Part shown: positions 1 through 8,827 of the stretch, piece by piece
How positions within the stretch are numbered: the stretch's first letter is position 1
Layout of the letters: every line of letters begins with the position of its first letter
From: Irineochytrium annulatum
Taxonomy: Eukaryota > Chytridiomycota > Chytridiomycetes > Chytridiales > Chytridiaceae
NCBI GenBank assembly: GCA_027600665.1
Contig: JADGJL010000832.1
Coordinates: forward strand, 1 to 13,116
DNA length: 13,116 nt
Reading direction: 5' to 3'
The notes under the pieces: generated by a model
Seen by the model: only the letters and a program-made list of their open reading frames with translations
Database searches by the model: none
Told to the model about the DNA's origin: nothing
Position numbers and translations under genes: made by a program

Positions 1-34
1 TTTTTTTTTTGGGTCTTTCTTAAGAGGTAAACAG

Positions 35-292
35 GAAGTTGACAGTAAAATCGTGCGGGTACGGAACATGGTGCCTTCGGAGTTGAAAGTCATTGCGACG
101 CCGCTCGCGCCGTTCCTGCATGATCCTATTCCGACAGTTCCGGCACCTTCTTCATCAGACACAATAACAGTTCCTGTACGGTTGCCCTTCGACCTCCCGC
201 TGATACCGTACCAACCGGGAGACGAGCCTTGGCGGCGGGATGTCCTCTTTCCCGGTCAGGACGATTTCGGGAAGAAGGTCGACGATTTATAG
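35..292 (+). CDS. Possible 3'-terminal exon of a gene entering from the left; hypothetical protein C-terminus
   Basis: An open frame runs from the left edge to a TAG at 290-292. A T-rich stretch followed by AAACAG ending at 34 would make a plausible splice acceptor, giving an exon of about 85 codons that starts Glu-Val-Asp-Ser-Lys-Ile-Val. Third codon positions are rich in G and C, as in the confident genes nearby. The predicted end is rich in proline, then acidic and basic (QDDFGKKVDDL at the C-terminus). There is an internal ATG at 68, so a short independent ORF is also possible, but the composition suits a terminal exon better. I do not recognise the family and see no domain. What precedes the acceptor lies outside the window. 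Confidence 0.4.
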   Translation, partial: EVDSKIVRVRNMVPSELKVIATPLAPFLHDPIPTVPAPSSSDTITVPVRLPFDLPLIPYQPGDEPWRRDVLFPGQDDFGKKVDDL

Positions 293-735
293 TCTTTTGC
301 CGTAGAATTTACGTTAATAGCGTTTGAGTAACCACAAGTGGATTTATTGTAATTAAATATCCCCGCGCGCGCGCGAGAATCAGTCCAATAAAACTATTAG
401 CGGATATGGTGTCAATTGTACCTTGTCAGGAACACCGTCGTTGCAATGGACGTCATGTGATGCTACTACCCGCACCGCGTCAAACGACAACGCACGAGAG
501 TGACGTACGAGAGTGCAAAGATCTAATTCGAAAAGAACAACCTGCAGGTGAAGATAATCACGGCCGAGTAATCAACCCCGGTTGCTTCTAACGTGGCCAT
601 TTGCATTCGACCAAACGTAGAGGCCGCTTCCAACGGACGCGAAATAATGCCAATTGCGCCGGCGCTTGTGAACAATGTCGCGGAATACGTTGACGGTGAT
701 CATAGTCTTTATACACTGACATGGTGACCATGATG
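293..735. other. Intergenic stretch with no supported gene
   Basis: No convincing coding pattern is visible. It holds an alternating CG run of six units at 364-375 and a short repeat of ACGAGAGTG near 492-515. Two short open frames (406-591 on the plus strand, 572-769 on the minus strand) have no exon-like context, though part of the latter could belong to the intron or 3' part of the broken gene to the right. Confidence 0.5.
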
Positions 736-1296
736 TTATATTAGGCCGAAATTCGTCGAATGTGGGCACTTACAGTCCCTGTGTTCCCGAGCTATTGTTG
801 GAGACACTGACGACGTGGCCTTGATCTGCAACACCTCAGCCTCGTTCATCGCGAGCCCGCACACACCCGTGACAACGGCCCGGATAAGCACCGGTAGCAG
901 GCCAGCACACAACTCGTCTGCCCCTGATGCGTCCTCCACGCATCCTAACGACTGCCCCGCCCCTCCCATGTCTTCGTCTGGAGGGCTATGCCAAAGCCCA
1001 GCAACCTCGATGGCAGCCAAACGTCCGGCGTTCAGCGACGTAATTCCACCTCATCCCACATCACGGGCCTTCATCAGCTCGCCCGACAGCGGCACGAGTG
1101 GCGTCATCGCCACGAACGGGACATTCTCGTCGTACGAGTTGAGGATTTTGACGACATCCAGTGGCCCTCCGTGGCCCTGCTCCAGGGTAATCATGAAGAT
1201 CAGGGGGGTGTGGGTGTCCGAGCGGAGTTGGAAATATTTGGCCAGGCAGGTGGCCTTCAGTTTGCGCGACCACTGGGCTGCGCCACCAGCTGCTTC
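736..1296 (-). pseudogene. Exon-like coding remnant with one in-frame TGA; family not recognised
   Basis: Read on the minus strand from 1296, one frame stays open for 186 codons except for a single TGA at 1053-1051. Both sides of the stop look like protein: before it come LKATCLAKYFQLRSD and VVKILNSYDENVPFVAMTPL, after it ITSLNAGRLAAIEVAG and VLIRAVVTGVCGLAMNEAEV. The block is flanked by splice-like signals: an acceptor GTGGTAG ending at 1297 and a strong donor GTAAGT starting at 773, so the exon proper would be 1296-774. Gly-Gly on both sides of the stop suggests that an ordinary codon, for example TGG, was lost. No further exons were found. A region around VPF with a nearby Ser-x-Glu and Lys loosely recalls the RuvB-like ATPases, but there is no Walker A motif, so I do not assign that family. 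It could be a dead gene, an assembly error at one base, or an unseen intron around the stop. Confidence 0.4.
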
Positions 1297-1686
1297 CTAC
1301 CACTTATACCGAGTATATACATCATTTTTAAGCGCTGTCAAATGCAGATATCACCAGAAATTGCGCACTGGTATTCGAGGTGTCATTATTGGGTGCCGTG
1401 ATATTCTACCTGTTTCTGGTTGCCATTTTACGGTCTTCGCGTTTTCAATTTAGCTCCATACCATCCTTTTACCATCATGCCAAAGTGGCCAGTGAGCAGG
1501 CTGTGATTTACGTGAAGTTACGGTGTCAAGGCCTGGTGATTGCTACGTTTCTACGGGGCACGTCGTCGAAATGAGGCTGCCATCCGTCGTCTGCCATCCG
1601 CCGGCTAAAGCAACAGATGGGCTGCTGAAGGATCAAAATCGTAAAACATAAATACAATAATCCTATATTTTCCCAGCGAAGTCACG
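1297..1686. other. AT-richer spacer, no gene seen
   Basis: This stretch is richer in A and T than its flanks and has no frame with coding character. It would contain the intron upstream of the exon-like block at 736-1296 and the 3' flank of the coiled-coil gene. The decamer CTGCCATCCG occurs twice close together at about 1576-1600. Confidence 0.5.
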
Positions 1687-2485
1687 TCACAAATGGAACC
1701 CTCCGGCGCCATCATCCTGCAGCGCTCCCGCTTCATTCGCCGCACTAGCACCATTTTGGACGTTGGCAACACTACGATCAGGTCCACCCTCCGCCTCAAT
1801 TGACCCAGCCGCCTCCCTCATCCACGGCACAGCATGCTCCTCCTCACCACCCTGCCTTCTCTCCAGGACGCCTTCCCGCATCACGAGCTCCACGTCCGAC
1901 CCCGTCTCCCTGATATCCATTACGGGTGCGCATCTTTGGACGCCAGCCACGCCTGTGTTGGGCAGCAGGTGTTGACATTTGAGCTCGAGCTCCTTAATGA
2001 GGGTTATCCGGCGAGTGATGGCTTGTGTGTTCTCGAGCAGAGCCTGCCAGAACTGCTAGTTAGTATGAGCTAAGATGAAAGCGAAGTTCGGCCACCAGCT
2101 TAGGCGTCGCTCGCCTCTCCATTTACATCCCTTCTCTGACATTGTAGACGACATTCCGACGTTTTCCTCAAAACGTCCAACTGACCTGCTCAAAATCCGC
2201 ATCCGGGCCACCCTCCTCCAACGCTATCTTCAACTCCCCGTTGCTCTCCAGCAGCCTCTTGACCTCCCCTCGCATCTTCACGACCTCCTGCTGTATCTGC
2301 TCAGCGTCGTCCATCGCCAGCAGGCCCTGCGTCTGCTTCTCAATGGCTGCTCGGGTGGCATCCGGTGGAGGGACGGCGATAGGATCCGCACGGGAGGCGC
2401 AGGTGGAGGAAACGGGCGTTGGAAGGAAGGCGGCGCCGCGGGTCAGATAAATTCCTGGGAGGACCTCTTCCTCAGTCCGCGTCAT
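1687..2485 (-). CDS. Two-exon coiled-coil protein of unknown function (221 aa)
   Basis: Exon 1 is 2485-2186 (100 codons) and exon 2 is 2052-1687, both in phase 0, giving 221 residues and a TGA stop. The intron has donor GTCAGT at 2185 and a perfect TACTAAC branch site, followed by TAGCAG, a tandem acceptor: using the first AG would add one Gln. Residues about 45-95 form a charged heptad-like helix (for example VVKMRGEVKRLLESNGELKI), and the helix continues across the junction into FWQALLENTQAITRR and LIKELELK, which supports the splicing. The N-terminus is Pro/Ala-rich and the C-terminal 80 residues are acidic and probably disordered. No membrane segment or signal peptide is seen. The start is the only Met upstream of the helix; a further 5' exon cannot be excluded. 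The family is not recognised; a scaffold or complex subunit is a guess from shape alone. Confidence 0.65.
2053..2185 (-). other. Intron of the coiled-coil gene with a donor-proximal hairpin
   Basis: At about 130 nt it is more than twice the usual intron size in this window. Just inside the donor lies a perfect 8-bp inverted repeat with a 4-nt loop, GACGTTTT at 2158-2165 and AAAACGTC at 2170-2177. The 3' end carries TACTAAC followed by TAGCAG (tandem AG). The hairpin could shorten the effective donor-branch distance; this is inference. Confidence 0.5.
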
Positions 2486-3739
2486 GTTGCCGGCGTTAAG
2501 TCGAGAATGTCAACTTCAACCGGTGCAGCAAGGTTGCTTCACACCACTCCTCCTCCCCCCCCCCGTCGCGAAGATACTGAATGACCCACGTAGATTGCCA
2601 GCTTTGCTCCTGTTCCTCAACCTCACCTTTGACCATACCCGCCGAGAATCCTCACACCTTGAGCAGTCGCCATGGAACATTGAGCACGACGAGGCCCATT
2701 GTCGGTCCACGATTCTGAACGCATTGGCGCCCATGGCGGAGCATCCGCATTGCATCTTTTACGCGCTTGCAGGTACGGTTCTTCATGACCATCGCGATCT
2801 AATAATTGATGCGGTAATTCGGAACGACATTTCTGCCAGATAATCCGCCTCTAAAAGGCGGGAAGCGAAGCCAGAGCTACAATCGCTCCAAATGCGAGCC
2901 TGAGGACATCCTACCCTGGCAGCTCTCCGTCTCTTGGAAACGGAATGGCAGACGAGCAATCGTCGATCCCCACTATCCTCCACACTCCTGCCATGCGTCG
3001 TCGTGGCCTTGAACAACGTGCTCGACCTGTTTGTCCGTCAGGGCATCGGCATCTCATGTGACGGCGGCGGAAGGCGAGGCGGGCATAGATGATGTTTTGT
3101 TAATGGGAATTGAAGCGGATGGGCATATCAGCGTGGTCTGCGGGTCGCAGATCCAAGTGCTGCCGTCGGAGCTAAAGAGCAGACGCGTCGCCGTGGCGGA
3201 GGGGGAGGTGGCTCAGCGGGCCGTACGAGGCTAAAGGGTCAGTTGATGGCAAACATACGGTCGAGGATACCAACTCCCCGACGTCCGAGGGGTCGGCGGG
3301 TGCGTCACTGGCGGGTGCATCTGCTCTTGGCGTAGGACTCGTCGGCGCGGTACTGTGAATTGTTCCATTATTCGCCCGCTAAGGACTCGCCGCCTACTCC
3401 TCAGCTTGCCTCACCACCCGAAGATCCCAACCGGACAATCCTCCGACTCGTCTTCGCTTCCAGCCCCGTCCTGCATGCCGAGGTCGCTGCCGAGGTCCTC
3501 CGCGCCGTTTTTAAGGACAAGATTTGTCTTCATCAACTCCTCCATGGGCCCTTCTCGCCCCACTTCACATTCTTGCCGAGCTCACGGAGATAACAGACGC
3601 GGCCAACATCTCCCTCACGGTCGCGACGCGATACGTCCTCCTCGCCGCAATCCCAGGCGCGTCGCTGGGCTCCGTGGACGTGGCAGGACCCGACGGGTTG
3701 AAGTGGTGGAAAGCCGCACCGACTTCTGGGGTTGGATGA
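2484..3739 (+). pseudogene. Protein-like fragments in changing frames, probably a decayed gene of unknown family
   Basis: Several segments read as good protein on the plus strand but not in one frame. 2700-2843 gives AEHPHCIFYALAGTVLHDHR and ends in TAA. 3086-3234 gives IDDVLLMGIEADGHISVVCG and VLPSELKSRR, then TAA. 3218-3357 continues in a second frame (VDGKHTVEDTNSPTSEG) to TGA. 3360-3593 reads PNRTILRLVFASSPVLHAEV and VLRAVFKDKICLHQLL. 3557-3739 reads HILAELTEITDAANISLTV and ATRYVLLAAIPGASLG in a third frame. The overlap between the last two, without splice signals, points to a frame change of one or two bases near 3555-3565. The last two blocks look alpha-helical, HEAT/TPR-like in texture. 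I do not recognise the family. An alternative is a real multi-exon gene with sequencing errors, but at least three breaks would be needed. Confidence 0.35.
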
Positions 3740-4128
3740 GATGGCGACCGGAGCAGAGGAGAATCGAGCATGATGGAGTGCGACGGGAGGTCGAGATGAT
3801 GAGGAGGAGGAGGAGGATTACCGGAGGGAGGCGGAGGGGTGTCTGCAGCAGTATGGGAGATGTTGGCAGAAAGTAGAATTTTAAGCTTACATGGCGAAGA
3901 TTGCTGGACACCGCGCATAAAGGAGACGGCGGTATTTTACATAGAACGGCCTTTATTGTGGGATCTTGAACGTTAAGGCGATTATGCTGACTGTTGCGTG
4001 AGATCCGGCATCTATCAGTAGTGGGAGTGAAAAATCCTACGTGCACCATTAGTTTTCGTCATCATGTATGATAGATCGTCTCTAAGTGGACCACTGATAA
4101 CGAAACTTCCTCCAGTTTTAAGCTACTT
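3740..4128. other. Spacer, mostly without coding signal
   Basis: After the last helical fragment comes a purine-rich stretch (3790-3880) in which one frame reads an acidic run and then RREAEGCLQQYGRCWQKVEF before a TAA near 3880. This may be the tail of the decayed gene to the left. From 3880 to 4128 the sequence is AT-richer and I see nothing in it. Minus-strand frames here are low-complexity shadows of the purine tract. Confidence 0.35.
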
Positions 4129-4717
4129 ATGACGCCAATTATCAACACCGTAGCTTCAATAGGCAGTCAAATTACCACCTCATGTGCTCGCACGATGATT
4201 AGATCTACTTCAACATGGTATATGTATTCCGGTACCACAACAACTTCGCCTCGAAGCCGACAACTGCGACCGTCGCCTCACTCAGTCCCTAGAAGGAAGC
4301 TACGTGTGCTTTCGTAACGTATCCTTGGCTCCCCAACCATTCTTGGACAACTGTATAGCCTCGCTCTGCCATGCCCACAACCCTCCACAAACCCCGTCGT
4401 CTTGACAATATCGAATTCCGTGCAATGCGCGGCGAGAAACAGCGTCAGTAGCACCACCGCCTCCACAATCGCCGGGAGCACTCAACCCTTTCCCACATCG
4501 CGTTAGTCATGCTTCACAAGCAGCGTCGATAAGTCGCCCATCGTCACGACAGCAGAATCTCAACGCACCCGACCTCCAGCCCCATCTACCCGCGACGTCG
4601 TTCATCGCTCGACCCTAGACTGTATCCGACCATGCACACAGCAAGCGCGACCCCAGCCGCAGGCCGTGGCGGCGATGGAGATGTGAAACGAGGAACTCAT
4701 GCGCCAACCCTTCCCGT
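4129..4717. other. Spacer with one weak coding-like fragment (4199-4405, +)
   Basis: On the plus strand a 68-codon open stretch from 4199 to the TGA at 4403-4405 has a protein-like middle with four well-spaced cysteines (LEADNCDRRLTQSLEG, then SYVCFRNVS and FLDNCIASLCHAH). It has no start codon, no clear splice sites and no recognised family, so it is at best another remnant. The remaining 300 bases up to the F-box/WD40 stop codon hold nothing I can support; they include the 3' flank of that gene. Confidence 0.25.
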
Positions 4718-7028
4718 TTAAACCCTTAGCTTCACTATCCCACTTCCCAGCAAAACCCACACTCCTCCCCCACTAGGCGCCTTTACGATGCCATGAATTC
4801 CGAACGCGCTCTGGGCTCCGACGGCTACATCTCCTCCCCCGTCGTCTAGAGGCTGAGACGTGACCGAGCTGCACGCGCTGGTAAGCCGCTCGTCGTCGTC
4901 CTGGTCCTCGATAAAGCCATAGCCGTTGACGTCCATCCCACACGCCGACGCCGCGCCCGTATCGCCATTGCCACCGCCATCTCCTCTACTCCCGCTTCCG
5001 ACCTCCTTTGCCCCCTTTTCTGGCGCAGCGCCGAGGCCGAACACCCTCGCTACCGTCGCACCCGTCTCGAGGTTTACGCAATCAAACGTGCCGGACGTCG
5101 TGAGCACCATCAACATCGGATGCGCCGCGGTGAAGGCCGCAACCTCATCATTAGGCAGCAACGGCTTCAACCTCAGCCTTGCGATCGGTCTTACGCGGGT
5201 CCGTCGCCGCCAACCCGCACTGATGGAATGCGATCTCGCGAGCCGACGTGCGGCGTCGAAGTCCCAGACAACAAACTCGCCAGCGTAGCCGTCACCGTCG
5301 CCGCCGCCAAAGGTGACAATGTTCTCGGGTTCCTGCTCGTCATCGCTCTCGTCGACCACGTCCACCGCCGCGCCGTTACCGTACTCCACAAACCCGTACC
5401 CGCCGACAGCCGCTGAGTACTCGTCAACGTCCTCACCGCCCCAATCCGCAAACGTCACCATCGCCAGACTGCCACCCTTTCGCCACATATCCCCTCCCGC
5501 CGCCTTCATCCCAAACGCCCGCGCCCAGCACTCCGGTTCCTCAACCCAACATCCGCCCAGCGTCGGCCGTATCATCTCCTCCGCGTTAGGTCCACCTAGC
5601 GTCCCAACGACACCGCCCGAAAGAGTCATCAGATGCGCGCCCGTCACGAGGTCCCAGCACCCAACGCCGTGATCCTTATGACCCGTCCACAAAACCCCGC
5701 GCTCCTGCGGCCCGCCAAGCTCGACGGTTGTCACGCCGTCGCCGTAGCTCATCCTGCTAACGCACCTCACAGCTCCAGGTGCGCTTATATCCAGAAAGAG
5801 GAGAACGGCGTGCTCCTCCGCAGATGCGGCCACAAGTACTACAAGCGACGTTGCGTCGCCGACCGCGCCATGTGGACCATCAGCACTGGGCATCCGACTG
5901 ACGCCAGACGGAAACCCGACGACACTGTATCCTATTAAATCGTCCGGTATGCCAAACGACCTTCCGTGACATACTCTGTCCTTCTCCCCTATGCCCTCCA
6001 TCTTGCCAATCGTGAAGGTCAGGCTTGCCCACCTCCCCGCCCGATCATCCTCCTCCGCCATGCATATCCACCCCCGTTCCGCATCAAACGCCCTCAGCAC
6101 CATCCAATTCCAATTCCTCTCCCTACCCGCCGTTTCGAACGCGGACGCGTGCCTTAGCATCATGGATGGCACGTCCAAAAACAGCACAGACGTTCGCAGC
6201 TCGTGGCCCTGGTGTTCCTTATCGTAGCCCAGGAGTGGAGTGACGCGATGTAAGACGGAGATGCCCAGCAACGGTGGGGTGGAGGGAAAGTCGAGGGAAG
6301 GCGAGGGGACGATGGAGGCGTAAGCAAAGCGGGCGTCCGGGTTAGAGTGAAGGAGGGAAAGGGCGGTGGTTATGTGTGTGGCAGAAAGGGGGTGGGACCA
6401 GCGTCGTTGGGTATTTGACAGGCGGGATGCCGGATAAGACGGATGCCGAGAAGCGGTTGGACTGGATGGGTGATTAAAGCACAGGTGAGTTGAAGCTGAT
6501 GACGAGGTAAATGATGGACTTGATGGCAATGCGGCTGATGTTGTTATTGCTCCTGCTGATAAAGCTGCGCCGTAAGCCGTCCACCGCTTCATAGCGAGAT
6601 GCGAGACTCGCAGTTTATGTTGGTAGTTTGGCGGCGGCGCGCCGTCCTGCGTCCGATACCGCAACGACCGAGTGAGCCTCGGATAAGCTGACACATAGGC
6701 CGAAAACCAGCACACGTTGACGTTGGCAAGGCTGCACAATCACCGCGTTAACAAATTCTATATCGGCTTCAAAAGAGGTAATCACGAACCTCGAGAATCG
6801 CCTGCTAACACCTTCGACTGTTAGCAAATTCCGGAAATGGTCCCTCGCAATGTAGGCCAGGATGATGATCCAGAGGTCGTCCGACAGCATGGTCGCGAGT
6901 CGTTTCCGCTTCGCCTTGCGCTCGCACTTCTCGTCCGTCGCCATTACCGTCGCCTCCGTGTGGGAGTCGTAGTACGCCGGTGCGGGAACGTCGGCGACGG
7001 ACTCCGATCGACAGCGGGAAACGGCCAT
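4718..7028 (-). CDS. F-box/WD40-type protein, likely substrate receptor of an SCF ubiquitin ligase (750 aa)
   Basis: Two exons: 7028-6790 and 6731-4718, stop TAA at 4720-4718. The 58-nt intron has donor GTTCGT and acceptor GTGCAG, and a split Ser codon restores the frame. Residues about 48-80 form an F-box: LSDDLWIIILAYIAR, then VSRRFSSLAN across the junction. F-boxes dock Skp1 in SCF E3 complexes. Exon 2 has weak WD40-like repeats, clearest at about 430-440 (GHKDHGVGCWD) and 564-572 (GEFVVWDFD), with an acidic insert at about 540-549 and a Gly/Asp-rich region near the C-terminus. A Ser/Thr-rich linker separates F-box and propeller. The target is unknown. I chose Met at 7028; the frame stays open up to another ATG at 7232, and ATG at 6944 would still keep the F-box. 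Exon 2 is 2 kb with no frame break, which speaks for a live gene and good local sequence. F-box plus propeller architecture is inferred from motifs only. Confidence 0.8.
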
Positions 7029-7231
7029 AGCCTGCCCGGCACGCTGTGCAGTCCCGATCAAGGCTAAACGTCCTTCGTGGAATGGCAGACCGACGACGGT
7101 CAACGAGCTCAAGAGATGGCCAATTGAGGCACAAGTCGGCGAAATTGACGACCTACCTACTCCAAGCCCCCTCATGATTACTCCTCGGCCACCTCGATCT
7201 CTCCCCGTTCGCTCGTGATCCCATTCCGACA
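7029..7231. promoter_or_regulatory. Divergent spacer between F-box/WD40 gene and a broken gene
   Basis: The start codon of the F-box gene (7028, minus) and the ATG of the broken gene (7232, plus) face away from each other across about 200 bp. If the upstream ATG at 7232 on the minus strand were the real F-box start, this stretch would be coding. No clear TATA box or repeated operator is visible. Confidence 0.3.
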
Positions 7232-7720
7232 ATGCCTCTCACTCCTGACGGCGTCGGCACAATGGCCTCAAATGGCCACCAGCACCTCGATCTCCGGCTT
7301 GGAGGCCTCGGCGTTCCGGGACTCAACAACGGCCGCGATCCCGTCGTCACGGATATGGCCAACCTCACCCTGAACGCCGCCGCGATGAGCCCGCGCCCGC
7401 AGACGAAGAGAACCCGTATCATCAGGCGACGTCGAAGCCGAGCAGCACTTCTACCCACGAGTCTTCAACGCCCGCATCCACCTGCTTGTATCCTTATTCT
7501 TCAGCTTGGGCAACGACCGCATCACGCGCGATACACGCAGCTCAACCGCAAGGAAACGAGTCGATCCTGCGATTGCTGCTGGAGTACCAGACCCACGTTC
7601 TATCAGTGGGCCGGCAGCGACTCTTCAACGTCACCACGGCAGCTGGCGAGATGATCATCGTCGAGACGAAGTCATGTTCCGCCGGATAAAAGTCGATGCC
7701 CTTGCTCTGGGACAACGATG
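7232..7720 (+). pseudogene. Broken gene with several frame changes and a nonsense codon
   Basis: The ATG at 7232 opens a plausible N-terminus (HLDLRLGGLGVPGLNNGRD, then VTDMANLTLNAAAMSPRP). Near 7415 the protein-like reading jumps to another frame: EAEQHFYPRVFNARIH, SLFFSLGNDRITR. Near 7525-7560 it shifts again (RYTQLNRKE; ILRLLLEYQTH). Near 7600 neighbouring frames give YQWAGSD and then LFNVTTAAG, MIIVETKSCSAG. A TAA at 7687-7689 interrupts before KSMPLL. At least three frame changes without splice sites plus one stop make it a pseudogene. From memory the order FYPRxFNARIH ... SLGNDRI ... WAGSDLFNVTTAAG ... ETxSCxxGQKSMPLL resembles an uncharacterised fungal family, in which the interrupted position would be Gln (CAA/CAG to TAA). 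I cannot verify that recollection or name a function. Confidence 0.55.
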
Positions 7721-8827
7721 ATCACAGCAGGTGTGGATCGTGATTGACCTGACGTTCCGGATCATGATCACGCAAAGTGACAAGCGGCTACGCGGCCGCG
7801 GAGGAGAAGTCGTGACTAGTCGGGATCTTTGAGGATGAGGAAGAGTCCGGCTTGAGATGGGTGCATGGCATGTTGGAGGGTTAAGATGAGCAGGGATACC
7901 AGCGTGCTTGACGCAGAAGCCGCAGAATCGATTTCAGATTAACACAAAGACCATCGTTGTAAATGGCGTGAGACTTCTTTCCTTGTGATTTTCTTTCCTT
8001 GTGATTTTTAACCTGTAGAAGTCCTGTCCTTATGAGATCGTTTCCTCCGTCGCCGGCGGCCGCAGGAAGAGGATGCGGTCGGGATGAACTACTTCCTTAA
8101 CACCGAGCATGACGGCACCGGTTTCTCCGTCACAAACCCGAGCAATCTGCGACGCTACGAGATCCTCCTCTGACTGGCATGGGCGGCCATGCGACGCGAG
8201 CTAGAGCAGCGTTACAAGAAGTGGGAAGTTCTATAACGTGGGGACGATACCGAGCAAGAAAAACCTTACGTCTGTCCGCAAGTCGAGGATGATGGCATTG
8301 GTAAATGAGCAAGGTTAGGGCGAAAAGTTTTTGCGCTCGGAACCCGTTGATGAGGCATTCGAACGGCCCTTGATATGTCTCCTCGCTGCTGATCGCCGCC
8401 ATCATTTGTTTCCCGTTTATGATGCCTCAACGTACGGGAGTGCCCTTATCAATGTGGAGAAATTTGCTTTGGACGTCATCATATTTTAATTGCGTCGTTT
8501 AAACCAAGCAGTCGACGACAACCGGCGCTTGAAGTTGACGGGAGTCCAGCGTAATCGCCCATGACGAAGGTAAAGGGGAGACTGACCCTGTTCCCCGCAT
8601 CATGAACCTCATCGAAAAACGCATGCGACCCATGTCGCGTCGCCGGGCCATCCACCGCGGGTCATTCACGGTCGTGGTGTATCTAACGACGATCTCGGCG
8701 AGAAGTGGACCGCGGTCGGTGAGCAACCACGCGCAAAGATAGCGTGTAGCAGAGCAACTCGGGGGAATGCAGGCAGCCTTCCCATGCCAATAATGCGATC
8801 GTCGAGGTTTGACATCCTCGAGACAGG
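7721..8827 (+). pseudogene. Gene debris, possibly the downstream part of the broken gene
   Basis: Two islands keep coding character. 8066-8236 reads GMNYFLNTEHDGTGFSVTN, PSNLRRYEILL, a TGA at 8171-8173, then LAWAAMRRELEQRYKKWEVL and TAA; the helix on both sides of the TGA suggests a single nonsense change. 8319-8489 reads RSEPVDEAFERPLICLLAAD, RRHHLFPVYDASTYGSALIN, VEKFALDVIIF, then TAA, in another frame. Around 8560-8620 a further short piece reads DPVPRIMNLIEKRMRPM. No start codons or splice signals tie them together. They may be one gene with 7232-7720 or separate ones. From 7721 to 8060 only a 16-bp tandem duplication stands out. The last 200 bases before 8828 would contain the RPP30 promoter; no motif is recognised there. 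Confidence 0.35.
7975..8006. repeat. Perfect tandem duplication, 16-bp unit twice
   Basis: The unit TTCTTTCCTTGTGATT occurs at 7975-7990 and again at 7991-8006 without mismatch. It lies in non-coding debris. A perfect copy suggests a recent slippage or duplication event. Confidence 0.9.

Noticed and set aside
1051..1053. Recoding of TGA as selenocysteine or Trp
   Set aside because: TGA is avoided within the intact genes here and used as the stop of the coiled-coil gene, so a changed code is unlikely. No selenoprotein context is visible and a nonsense change is simpler.
1090..1200. RuvB-like ATPase assignment for the minus-strand remnant
   Set aside because: A gapless match around VPF, Ser-x-Glu and Lys can be drawn, but the Walker A Lys-Thr is absent and the flanking sequence does not fit the family.
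815..1453. A 212-codon plus-strand open frame
   Set aside because: Its composition is Ser/Pro/Thr-rich, as expected for the antisense of a GC3-rich exon, while the minus strand reads as protein with splice signals at both ends.
4926..6243. Several plus-strand open frames of 60-120 codons opposite the F-box/WD40 gene
   Set aside because: They are low in complexity, rich in Pro, Ser and Arg, lack splice or start context, and follow from the GC-biased third positions of the real gene on the minus strand.
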